From a virus, in IMG/VR virus record IMGVR_UViG_3300042385_000662, positions 1 through 23,049 of that record: a DNA stretch of 23,049 bases; one strand, written 5' to 3'. Positions 1 to 8,015 of this stretch are shown piece by piece; the stretch's first letter is position 1; every line of letters begins with the position of its first letter. The position numbers and the translations under genes were made by a program. The notes beneath the pieces are model-generated. The model made no database searches. It worked only from the letters and a program-made list of their open reading frames with translations, and was not told where the DNA came from.

Positions 1-156
1 ACTAGACTTGATAAAGGTAAAAGTGAAATTCAAGCAACTTATCCATATGCTACACGTTTGGATGAAGGATATAGTCAACAAGCACCACAGGGTATGACTA
101 AGCCTACTGAAGATTTCATTAAGAAGCGTGTTAAACAAATATTGAGGAAGAAATAA
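1..156 (+). CDS. C-terminal end of a gp10-like tail completion/neck protein (partial)
   Basis: An open frame enters from the left edge and stops with TAA at 154-156, giving the last 51 residues. The segment with YATRLDEGYSQQAPQGM followed by a basic helix matches the C-terminal pattern I know from HK97 gp10-like tail-component proteins, where an aromatic-alanine-x-x-(L/I)-(D/E)-x-G-(Y/W)-S-x-Q-A-P-x-G-M stretch recurs. In that family the protein sits at the head-tail or tail completion interface and its gene lies a few genes before the tape measure gene. Its stop overlaps the tape measure start by one base (TAATG), and GAGGAAG inside its last codons is the ribosome binding site of the next gene. 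The family call is from motif memory on a fragment. Confidence 0.6.
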   Translation, partial: TRLDKGKSEIQATYPYATRLDEGYSQQAPQGMTKPTEDFIKKRVKQILRKK

Positions 157-2669
157 TGGCAGATCTAAATTATACAGTTGGCTTAACCGACACTGCTAGT
201 GCAAAATTAAAAACATTAGAAAACAATGTAAAGAAAGTTTCTGATAAATTTGCAGGATTAAAAAGCGCAGTAGCGGGTGTTGCATTTGGCGCAATGATTA
301 ACAATGCATTGCAGTATGCAGATGCAATACAAGACATTGCCAACGCAACTGGTATCGCTACACAAAACATTCTTGGCTTTAGTAGTGCTGTTGCAAATAA
401 TGGTGGTCAAGCCGATGACGCACAAAAGGCTATACTAAAATTAGCAACAACAATTAATGATGCGGCATCTGGTAGCAAGTCTGCACAATCTGCATTTGCT
501 GACGTAGGTGTAACATTAAAAGACCTTAGTACATTAAGTGAACAAGACATTCTTAAGAAAACAATTGATGGTCTTGCTAATATTGAAGATGCAAGTAAAC
601 GTGTTTCATTATCAGCCGAATTGTTAGGAAAAAGTTTTCGTGGTGTAGACGTAAAAGGTTTAAGTAAAGAATACGCTAACGCTGTTATACAAAGTCGTGA
701 ATACGCGGCATCAATAAAAGCAGCCTCTGAAGCACAAGACAGATTAGATAGAACAATAAATCAATTTAGACTTAGTTTGCTTCAATCACTGAAGCCATTA
801 CTTGATTTTATGGCTACATTGAAGCCAGAAGATATCAAACGATTCACAGATGCATTAGTACAAATTGGGGGCGCAGCCGCAGGCCTCGTTGTAGTAGTAA
901 AAGCATTCCAAGCATTAAGTATAGCAATTGCCGCGATTGCATCATACTTTACTTTAGCCGCTGCTGGCGTACTAAGTTTACAAAAAACATTAAGTGTATT
1001 AGGATATCAAGTAGGTAAATTTGTAGCAGCCTTTGCAGCCGCGATAGGCGTGATGGGCAAATTTAAAGAAGTTGGTGTATTCATCTTTACACTACTAACT
1101 AAGAGATTAGGTTTCTTGCTAGTCGGTTTAGCAAAACTTACACCAATTATGGCTGCTGTATCAACAGCCATATGGGCAGTAAATGAAGTTGTAAGAATCG
1201 CATTTGGTGTAGACTATATTGACAAGTTTACAACTGGTGTTGGTAAGGCTTACGATAAATTTAAACAATTTATTGGGTTAGGAGACGATAAGCCTAAGTT
1301 GCCATCAGGTCCAACTGGTGGCAGAAGCATGACCAGTGAGCAAATTAAAGAAATTCAGGCTTATGGTCAAGCACAGATGGATCAGTTCAACCAAGAACAG
1401 ACCATTAAACGTCAAGCCACTGATGCATGGGCAAAACAAACACAAGAGATTGTAAAACAAACACAAGCATACAAAGATCAAAATAACGAACTTATCAAAG
1501 CAGTAGGTATAGAAGCCAAGTACTTGGGAATGAATGAAGATGTAGTTGAAGTACTACGTGCCCAAGCAGAATTGATGATTCGTACTCAACAAGCGGTAAA
1601 ACAATTACAAGATCAAAAGGCTGCACTAGCAGAAGAAGATAAGAAACTAATTCCTATCATTGATGCACAAATAGCCGCAATTCAGAAACAGTCCGTCGTA
1701 GATAAAGAACGGTTAGCCGTTGCAATTAGTGGATTACAAGCCGCACGTATATTAGAAAAAGATAGACTAAACGCTATTGAAGCAATCACTAAGCAAATGG
1801 AACGCCAAGCAATGTTGGGCGATCAACTACGTGCCGCTAATGACAAGATGCGTGATGTAATGTACGAAACAAGTACAATGAATCTTGCACCATTGCAAAA
1901 ACAATATGCAGACATTAATGAAGAAGCACGTAAAGGTGCATTAGAAGCAAGTCGTGCATTTGCAGCCGGATTTGAAGATGGTGGTGATGGTTTAAGCCCA
2001 GAAAGGGCTAAAGAATTAGCAGATGGTTTAGATCAAATTCAAAAAAGATATAAAGCAATTGCCGATCAACAGATTAAAAACTTAGAAGTATCACGTTCAT
2101 TTGAATATGGTTGGAAGCAAGCATTCAATAGTTATGTTGATAGTGCTACAAATGCTGCCAATCGTGCAAGAGATATATTCAGTTCAGTGACAAGCAACAT
2201 GAATTCATTAATTGATAATTTTGTTGAGACTGGTAAATTTAGTTTCGGTGACTTTGCTGAATCAGTTATCAAAGACTTGTTAAAGATTGAATTGAAAGCA
2301 GCCACTATGGACTTATGGAGAATAATGAGTGGCGGCGGAGGTGGCGGCGGAGGTGGCGGCGGAGGTGGTGGCGGCAGTATATTAGGCACCCTATGGGATT
2401 GGGGAAAGGGATTGTTAGGATTCGCTAATGGTGGCAATCCCCCAATTGGTCGTGCAAGTCTTGTTGGTGAGAATGGTCCTGAGTTAATCACACCACGCGG
2501 TGCTACAACAATCACACCAATGGGTGCAGGTGGTGGCGCAACATATTACATAACAAACAACATCAGTGCTATAGATTCTAAAGGTGTTGCTCAATTGTTT
2601 GCAGAGAATCGTAAAATATTATTGGGTAATGTTCGTATGGCTGAAAAAGAAATGCCATCACGCAGATAA
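156..2669 (+). CDS. Tail tape measure protein
   Basis: 837 residues. The protein sets tail length inside the tail tube and is thought to pass into the host envelope during DNA injection. Visible layout: a polar alpha-helical N-terminus; hydrophobic segments at roughly residues 238-275 and 287-345, typical of tape measure proteins; a long charged, glutamine-rich helical region at about 400-640; a segment with TGKFSFGDFAESVIKDL near 695-712, which resembles the lambda tape measure C-terminal domain; a run of 15 glycines at 726-740; and the common C-terminal block with FANGGNPP, GRASLVGENGPELITPRG. At about 0.15 nm per residue it would fit a tail of roughly 125 nm, close to lambda (gpH is 853 residues). 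The start overlaps the upstream stop (TAATG) and is preceded by GAGGAAG. Confidence 0.95.
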   Translation: MADLNYTVGLTDTASAKLKTLENNVKKVSDKFAGLKSAVAGVAFGAMINNALQYADAIQDIANATGIATQNILGFSSAVANNGGQADDAQKAILKLATTINDAASGSKSAQSAFADVGVTLKDLSTLSEQDILKKTIDGLANIEDASKRVSLSAELLGKSFRGVDVKGLSKEYANAVIQSREYAASIKAASEAQDRLDRTINQFRLSLLQSLKPLLDFMATLKPEDIKRFTDALVQIGGAAAGLVVVVKAFQALSIAIAAIASYFTLAAAGVLSLQKTLSVLGYQVGKFVAAFAAAIGVMGKFKEVGVFIFTLLTKRLGFLLVGLAKLTPIMAAVSTAIWAVNEVVRIAFGVDYIDKFTTGVGKAYDKFKQFIGLGDDKPKLPSGPTGGRSMTSEQIKEIQAYGQAQMDQFNQEQTIKRQATDAWAKQTQEIVKQTQAYKDQNNELIKAVGIEAKYLGMNEDVVEVLRAQAELMIRTQQAVKQLQDQKAALAEEDKKLIPIIDAQIAAIQKQSVVDKERLAVAISGLQAARILEKDRLNAIEAITKQMERQAMLGDQLRAANDKMRDVMYETSTMNLAPLQKQYADINEEARKGALEASRAFAAGFEDGGDGLSPERAKELADGLDQIQKRYKAIADQQIKNLEVSRSFEYGWKQAFNSYVDSATNAANRARDIFSSVTSNMNSLIDNFVETGKFSFGDFAESVIKDLLKIELKAATMDLWRIMSGGGGGGGGGGGGGGGSILGTLWDWGKGLLGFANGGNPPIGRASLVGENGPELITPRGATTITPMGAGGGATYYITNNISAIDSKGVAQLFAENRKILLGNVRMAEKEMPSRR
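2331..2375 (+). repeat. 12-bp tandem repeat encoding a poly-glycine run
   Basis: GGCGGCGGAGGT occurs three times in a row (2331-2366), followed by GGTGGCGGC. It encodes 15 consecutive glycines in the tape measure protein, between the helical region and the C-terminal block. The unit is a multiple of three, so slippage would change the linker length without breaking the frame. Its GC content stands out against the AT-rich surroundings. Confidence 0.9.
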
Positions 2670-2679
2670 GGAAACATAA

Positions 2680-3363
2680 ATGAGTATTCAAACAATTATA
2701 AACAACTGTACGGGTATCGCAATTGACCGTAGAAAAATGGTTGGTATACAAATTACTCGCAGTGAAATACCGCGTGTGAGTCTAACTCCTACAACTAATC
2801 CATGGCGCTTTACATTAACAATGCCAAATAGTTTGCGCTATAGCGAAGCACGTGAAGTTATTGAAAGTCTAGATACATTAGATCGTGTGGGTAGTGAAGT
2901 AATTACATTTAACAATGCACCACAAATGAGATGGATCTTTCGTTATCAAGGACAAGCATTGACAAGTCAATTAGCAAACATTCGTGTTGTAAGTTTTATT
3001 GGCAATCAATTGACATTGAACGCATTACCTATCATGGGTGCAACACAAACATTGTTCGCACCTAACGATTTGATTCAGATTGGTAACTATCCTTATCCAT
3101 TCACCAGTACTACAACAGTTTTGCGTGGTACTGGATCATCAGTAATAGTAACAACAAGTCGTCCAAACATCTTAACAAACGATGTCACTGCATCAGCAAT
3201 TACAGTAGGAGCAGGATGTCAGTTCAGAGTATTCAGTCCTAACATGCCAACATATAAATTGTTCCCTGGTGGCGCACTTTATCAAAACGGTAGCGTTATC
3301 AATAACGCTTATATAGAATGGTCAGATGACTTTCAACTTTATGAATATGTGAGTTTAGCATGA
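2680..3363 (+). CDS. Distal tail-like protein
   Basis: 227 residues, directly downstream of the tape measure gene behind AAGGAAACATAA. The N-terminal third has an arginine-rich beta pattern (IDRRKMVGIQITRSEIPRV, then a strand with NPWRFTLTMP). A later part with LTLNALP and APNDLIQIGNYPYPFT looks like a beta-barrel insertion of the kind that anchors to the tube, and the end is tyrosine-rich. Position and size match the protein that follows the tape measure protein in siphophages (lambda M, or DUF2460-like gp12 in gene transfer agents), which caps the tube and carries the hub. The assignment rests mainly on gene order and beta-rich composition, since no single diagnostic motif is recognised. 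Its stop overlaps the start of the next small gene (ATGA). Confidence 0.65.
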   Translation: MSIQTIINNCTGIAIDRRKMVGIQITRSEIPRVSLTPTTNPWRFTLTMPNSLRYSEAREVIESLDTLDRVGSEVITFNNAPQMRWIFRYQGQALTSQLANIRVVSFIGNQLTLNALPIMGATQTLFAPNDLIQIGNYPYPFTSTTTVLRGTGSSVIVTTSRPNILTNDVTASAITVGAGCQFRVFSPNMPTYKLFPGGALYQNGSVINNAYIEWSDDFQLYEYVSLA

Positions 3364-3539
3364 TAGAAGAAACAACACAAGTACAAGCATTACAACGTAG
3401 TGAGTTTAAAAATACTCAACCGCGCACAAACAAATCGCCAGCAAAACTACATGAGTTGCATTCAAAAGATTGCACTAAGTGTGGTAAGAAAATGGTTAAT
3501 GGCGAATGCGTAGATTGCAATAAAGTACCTACACTATGA
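3360..3539 (+). CDS. 59-aa four-cysteine (zinc-ribbon-like) protein in the tail tip operon
   Basis: A small frame filling the gap between the distal tail and hub genes, with ATGA overlaps at both ends (start 3360 over the stop at 3361-3363; stop 3537-3539 over the next ATG at 3536). Residues 1-35 are polar and probably unstructured. Residues 36-55 carry CTKC and, nine residues later, CVDC (cysteines 38, 41, 50, 53), the spacing of a small zinc ribbon or another metal site. The double overlap implies translation coupled to its neighbours. Lambda gpL, the protein in a comparable position, holds an iron-sulfur cluster in its C-terminal domain, so a metal-binding role at the tail tip is a reasonable guess. 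The protein could instead be an unrelated regulator. Confidence 0.75.
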   Translation: MIEETTQVQALQRSEFKNTQPRTNKSPAKLHELHSKDCTKCGKKMVNGECVDCNKVPTL

Positions 3540-4156
3540 CAACAGTAATTCCACAAGTAGAAAATCAACCATATGTTTACAACGCAGAGTTTGTAAAGAT
3601 GGTCGTTACCAAAATGGACAACACTACAGAAACTTATACATTCAGTTCAAGTTATAAGGTTGAAACTATTGATGGTGTTGAGTATACGCCATTAGGTGGT
3701 TTGATGAGTGTTGGTTTACAACAACGTGATATGCGTGTGTCAACGTTTGATACCACAATTGCTATTAGTGGCATTGGTCCCGAAAACATCTATGCAGTAT
3801 TAGCAACAAAGATTAAGGGCAGTTTAATTACAATATATCGTGGGTTCTATACAAACAACTATATATTAGATAACACTGTACTTAGATTCAATGGGATCAT
3901 TACAAGTTATGCAATTACTGAAGATATTGATTTTGATGAAAAATCTGATACATTTACAATTTCATTAAATTGTAGTGCATTTAAAAGTGTGTTAGAACAA
4001 CGTATTGCAGGTAGACTAACAAGTCCTAACTATTGGAATCAATATCCTGATGCACCAACATTATCTGTAGACAGTTCAATGATAAATGTACCTAATTTAG
4101 TTAACGCATTCTTTGACTTTGGTAAGCAAGTTACCAATTCAGGAACATCATCTTAA
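3536..4156 (+). CDS. Tail hub/minor tail protein (DUF2163- or lambda-L-like)
   Basis: 206 residues, all beta in appearance. Features I associate with the small distal hub proteins of siphophages and gene transfer agents are YTPLGGLMSVGLQQRD near residues 51-66, LITIYRGFYTNNY around 98-110, LRFNGIITSYAITED with an acidic turn around 117-131, and the C-terminal block RIAGRLTSPNYWNQYPDAP with an aspartate-serine-x-met motif near 180. The last block resembles the conserved end of this family, in which a short pattern of arginine, proline-aspartate and D-x-S-M precedes a phenylalanine-rich tail. It contains a single cysteine (in SLNCSAFKS), so it lacks the family's cysteine cluster. The four-cysteine protein encoded just upstream may supply that function. 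No ribosome binding site is visible; translation is probably coupled by the ATGA overlap. Confidence 0.65.
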   Translation: MTTVIPQVENQPYVYNAEFVKMVVTKMDNTTETYTFSSSYKVETIDGVEYTPLGGLMSVGLQQRDMRVSTFDTTIAISGIGPENIYAVLATKIKGSLITIYRGFYTNNYILDNTVLRFNGIITSYAITEDIDFDEKSDTFTISLNCSAFKSVLEQRIAGRLTSPNYWNQYPDAPTLSVDSSMINVPNLVNAFFDFGKQVTNSGTSS

Positions 4157-4166
4157 GGAATAACAA

Positions 4167-7100
4167 ATGAGTTTTTTTGATTGGGTATCAGACAAAATAT
4201 CAGACGCATTGGAAATTGAAAATCCAATACTAAGAGCCGGCGTAGGACTTGCAACACGTTTAGTTGCTACGACAGCAGTTAGTAGTTTGATTGGTAATCG
4301 TGCGTCACAGAATAAACCCTCAGGTAGTCCGCCTGCAGGTTCACAAAGTGTAAGAGCAACAACAGGTAACAGAGTACAGTTATCAGCAAGTACCAATAAT
4401 AAAATCAGTGTACTATATGGTTCTGCATGGGTAAGCCCTGCATTAACTGATGCAAAGATTTCAACAGACCAACAAGTTACATGGTACGTAATGACGTTGG
4501 CAGAAGCAACTGATAATGGTGTATATACCATGGGTAACATTGACAGTCCAACTACTACTGATATCTATTGGGGCGATAAACAATTGATATTTGGAGATGG
4601 TGGAAATAGAAGTAAAGTCACTAAATGGATTAACGGCAATGGTGATGAAGATACAAAAGTAAATGGATTTATGAATGTATATTTGTTCCCAAGTGGTTCG
4701 TACTCAGGTGTTAATACAGGTGGATTATCAGCAATTCAAATTATGAGTGATCCAAGTATTCCTGCTGAACAACGTTGGAATGGTTCTAGATATAGTACAG
4801 GTATCAACACACCTAACATGTACAAGACTGCATTTGCAATCGTCAAGTTAACATACAACCAAGACGCAGGTATTATTGGATTAGATCAATTCAAAATGAA
4901 ATTGACTAATGATTTAACAAAGCCTGGTTCAGTTATACTTGATTACTTTACTAACACACGTTATGGTTGTGCAGTACCAGAAGAACAAATTGATTTGGCT
5001 GCATTGATAGAGTTAGACAATTACAGTGATGAGTTGATTACATACACACCAGTAGGTGGTGGTAGTGCAACACAACCAAGATATCGTATCAATGGCCCAA
5101 TTGACACAGGTACAAACTGTTTGACTAACTTACAGTTTATGGTTGATAGTTGCGACAGTTGGTTGCAATGGAATGAAGCATTGGCAAAATGGTCAGTTAT
5201 TCCAAATAGAAGTTACTTAGATTATACAACATACGATGATTTGTTCCAAATCAATAGCAATAATATAGTTAGTGGTATCACAATCAGCCCTGTTGATTTA
5301 AACAGTACATACAACACAATGGAAGTTCAGTTCCCTAATACTAAAATTAGAGATGAACGAGATTTTGTATTTGTCACATTGGATGAAGAAGATGAAAATC
5401 CAAATGAACCTGTTAACAAACTTATCATTGAGTTACCAATTGTAAGTAGTAGTGTTCAAGCCAAGTATCTTGCAACACGTAGATTGATTCAAAGTCGTGA
5501 AGATTTAGTTGCAACATTTGAAATGGATTATTCTGGAATACAAATCAATGCTGGTGATGTAGTTCGTATCAGACACGAAGCATATGGATGGGGACCAACT
5601 GATGTTGATCCACTAGCATTAGACAAACTATTTCGTGTTGACCAAGTACAAGAAGAAAAGAAAAGTGACGGTACATTAGGTGTACGTATCAGTGCGTTTG
5701 AGTATAACAATCAAGTATATGAAAACATTGACATAAGTGATTACGATCCAGCAGAAAATACAGGATTAAGTGATCCAACAATTGTTGGCACACCAGACGC
5801 ACCAACGATTACAGACATAAATGAAGAATCAGGAACATTTACTGTACAAGCAATAGTACCAAGTCCCGGCCAAGTGATCGCATTAGAATTTTGGTATGGG
5901 CCTACCCCAACAATCGTAGACAACAATTATTTGTTATGGGATACACAATTGAATGGTACAACGCCTGTGTATCCTGCAGGCACTGTTGAATCTACAGGCG
6001 TTGTAGGATTTCAACCCGGTGATTACTATTGGGCAGTTCGTGCATTGACACAAACAACAAAAAGTAGTTTTAGTAACTCAACAAGTCAAGCATGGAGTCC
6101 AGCACAACCCGCAAGTCGTACAGTGTGTGAATCATTACCATCAGCGGCAATAAGTTTTAGTAATTTATATAAACTATGGGCAACTGATAGTAGAGGAACA
6201 GTATTGAATTGTGATTATACACCAGTGCAAACAGGATCAGACGCAGGTGGACAACCAACAAGTCAAATAGATTTAGCAATGGGTATAACAAACTATACTG
6301 CAGGAACTAGCACAGGCTTAGTTGCTGAAATATGGCAAGCAACAGATAGTTGGTCATATCCTATTCAAGCCATGGCGTACGGTGGACCTGCAGGATTTGT
6401 ATTTGCTACTGGTACAGAATTACACTCAACCGGCAACATAGAAGGTGAAGATAGTGCTAACCCAATAACATATGAACAATTTGTTGATCAATCCACCGAG
6501 GTCGTTAATGGTATCGTGTATGGTGGTGGAAAATATGTAGCAGTTTGTAATAATGGATTGATTTATTACAGCACAACAGGATATGATGGTTGGACAGCGG
6601 CTACTGTGCCCGGCAGTGCAAGTTCAAATACTTTTTGGGCAGTAGCGCATAATGGAACTATATTTGTAGCAGTTGGTGGAACATTTAGTTCTGTAGGAGC
6701 AGGTACAACATATATTTGTTCAAGTACTGATGGTATAACATGGACACAAAGAAATAGTACAGCACCTAATGAGTTGTATTGTGTTGCATGGAATGGTTCA
6801 TATTTTACTGCTTTAGGTGCAGGGTTCACACAAGCCATAAGTAGTGATGGTATAACATGGACAGTAAGTCTTGTGGCTGGCGGTAGTAGTTACAGCATTA
6901 ATGGAGTAACGTATAATAGTACCAGTGGATTATGGATTGCAGTTGGTCGTACCGGTAGCAATAGCGTTATATTAACTAGTCCAACTACAGTTACATGGAC
7001 ACTTAGGTATACAGGATTCGCCATTGGCGAATTCCTTGGGGTTGCTACTAACACAGCATCATTTAATCATACAGTGGCTGCGGGTTCAAAATCTGAACTA

Positions 7101-7517
7101 GTAACGAGTAATGATGGTGGACTATCATGGGTTGATTCAGGACTAACTGGAACACATACATGGTACACTGTACAGAATTTAAATGGTGCATTCTATGTTA
7201 TGGGTGATGGTTCAGTTACTAATTACATTGCACCAATCGCATCATCATTAGCATTTGATATAATTAATATTTGGGAAACGTTTCGTATATTTACATATGG
7301 TGCAAGTCCATCAAGTGCATATGACTTGACAATTCAACCAATACAAGATCAAATGCCAAATAATATTCCTTTCAATTACACATTTAGAACGGGATCATAT
7401 CTAGCAGGTGTTCCATTGAAATATCTACTAGTAGCAGGTAATTTAAACAATCCTGCAACACCAAGCACGACATATTCAACTCGCAAGAGTATTGCGATTA
7501 CGGAATTCAGAGGTTAA
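4167..7517 (+). CDS. Central tail tip/attachment protein (J-like) with C-terminal Asp-box beta-propeller
   Basis: 1116 residues behind AAGGAATAACAA. The first 150 residues include a short amphipathic N-terminus and a block (SASTNNKISVLYGSAWVSP) typical of phage tip proteins. Residues about 310-515 look like the phage-tail_3/tip-J hub domain (VQAKYLATRRLIQSREDL, then INAGDVVRIRHEAYGW and LFRVDQVQEE). A fibronectin type III-like domain follows at about 540-650. Residues about 765-1015 form several blades of roughly 45 residues, each with an Asp-box or remnant: STDGITWT, SSDGITWT, SNDGGLSW, alternating with GKYVAV, GTIFVAVGG, GLWIAVGR. The C-terminal 80 residues are a separate beta domain. The hub would close the tube and the propeller would face the host. 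Asp-box propellers occur in sialidases and adhesins; no catalytic set was identified, so binding is more likely than cleavage. Confidence 0.85.
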   Translation: MSFFDWVSDKISDALEIENPILRAGVGLATRLVATTAVSSLIGNRASQNKPSGSPPAGSQSVRATTGNRVQLSASTNNKISVLYGSAWVSPALTDAKISTDQQVTWYVMTLAEATDNGVYTMGNIDSPTTTDIYWGDKQLIFGDGGNRSKVTKWINGNGDEDTKVNGFMNVYLFPSGSYSGVNTGGLSAIQIMSDPSIPAEQRWNGSRYSTGINTPNMYKTAFAIVKLTYNQDAGIIGLDQFKMKLTNDLTKPGSVILDYFTNTRYGCAVPEEQIDLAALIELDNYSDELITYTPVGGGSATQPRYRINGPIDTGTNCLTNLQFMVDSCDSWLQWNEALAKWSVIPNRSYLDYTTYDDLFQINSNNIVSGITISPVDLNSTYNTMEVQFPNTKIRDERDFVFVTLDEEDENPNEPVNKLIIELPIVSSSVQAKYLATRRLIQSREDLVATFEMDYSGIQINAGDVVRIRHEAYGWGPTDVDPLALDKLFRVDQVQEEKKSDGTLGVRISAFEYNNQVYENIDISDYDPAENTGLSDPTIVGTPDAPTITDINEESGTFTVQAIVPSPGQVIALEFWYGPTPTIVDNNYLLWDTQLNGTTPVYPAGTVESTGVVGFQPGDYYWAVRALTQTTKSSFSNSTSQAWSPAQPASRTVCESLPSAAISFSNLYKLWATDSRGTVLNCDYTPVQTGSDAGGQPTSQIDLAMGITNYTAGTSTGLVAEIWQATDSWSYPIQAMAYGGPAGFVFATGTELHSTGNIEGEDSANPITYEQFVDQSTEVVNGIVYGGGKYVAVCNNGLIYYSTTGYDGWTAATVPGSASSNTFWAVAHNGTIFVAVGGTFSSVGAGTTYICSSTDGITWTQRNSTAPNELYCVAWNGSYFTALGAGFTQAISSDGITWTVSLVAGGSSYSINGVTYNSTSGLWIAVGRTGSNSVILTSPTTVTWTLRYTGFAIGEFLGVATNTASFNHTVAAGSKSELVTSNDGGLSWVDSGLTGTHTWYTVQNLNGAFYVMGDGSVTNYIAPIASSLAFDIINIWETFRIFTYGASPSSAYDLTIQPIQDQMPNNIPFNYTFRTGSYLAGVPLKYLLVAGNLNNPATPSTTYSTRKSIAITEFRG

Positions 7518-7523
7518 TAAATA
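7516..7523 (+). promoter_or_regulatory. T4-late-like promoter motif AATAAATA
   Basis: ATAAATA overlaps the stop codon of the tip protein (TAA 7515-7517) and lies 20 bases before the ATG at 7544. Transcription would start near 7529-7530, just before the CAGGAG ribosome binding site. T4 late promoters are TATAAATA and some cyanophage late promoters are NATAAATA. The reading depends on the recurrence of the motif elsewhere in the window. Confidence 0.4.
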
Positions 7524-7543
7524 CATACAGGAGACAATAAATT

Positions 7544-8014
7544 ATGAGTCTATTATTAAATGGATCAAAGACAGCAATAGTTGCAGGTACCGTACTACAA
7601 TTAGTTGAAATTTACAATGGTGAAGCATACACTTTTCCATTCACATTCAAAGACGCAAACGGAGACCCAGTTAACATTACAGGTTGGACATTGACGCCAA
7701 CATGCAAATGGTATACTGCAAATATTTCATATGCAAACAATGGATCACCAGTTGATGTTGTGTTAAGTAATTTAGCATTACTAGCAACGCAGCCGGCTGC
7801 TCCCGCGGGATTGGCAGCGGCTATTGTTAGTGGTGCAGGCGGTACAGGTTATTTGTACATACCAACAACAATTAACGGTGGACAAACATTTACAATTGAT
7901 GCGGCTCCTGCATTGATTGCAATTGTAACATTGTCTGTTAGCAGAACAGACGGTATAAGCGGAAGTACAGATATTAATAAAGAACCAATCGGTCTAATCA
8001 TAAGGTACATTTAA
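7544..8014 (+). CDS. Ig-like adaptor protein preceding a fibre gene (BppU N-terminus-like)
   Basis: 156 residues behind CAGGAGACAATAAATT. After a polar lead, AYTFPFTFKDANGDPVNITG followed by WTLTPTCKWY has the strand-turn-strand pattern (D-x-x-G-x-P-(V/I)-(N/D)-(I/L)-T-G) seen at the N-terminus of baseplate upper proteins and similar receptor-binding-protein adaptors. The middle is alanine- and glycine-rich, and the C-terminus returns to beta strands with SVSRTDG. It opens the first fibre operon, one base before the 487-residue shaft gene, so a role joining fibre to tail tip is likely. The 253-residue gene at 10840 has the same D-L/I-T-G element and also precedes a shaft gene. Function is inferred from that pattern and the gene order. 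Confidence 0.55.
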   Translation: MSLLLNGSKTAIVAGTVLQLVEIYNGEAYTFPFTFKDANGDPVNITGWTLTPTCKWYTANISYANNGSPVDVVLSNLALLATQPAAPAGLAAAIVSGAGGTGYLYIPTTINGGQTFTIDAAPALIAIVTLSVSRTDGISGSTDINKEPIGLIIRYI

Positions 8015-8015
8015 A

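Noticed and set aside
2132-2515. Minus-strand frame with a poly-proline run
   Set aside because: It is the complement of the poly-glycine codons of the tape measure gene.
156-7517. Contractile-tail (myovirus) module
   Set aside because: No sheath, gp25-like or wedge genes occur between the tape measure and tip proteins; a sheath gene upstream of the window cannot be excluded.
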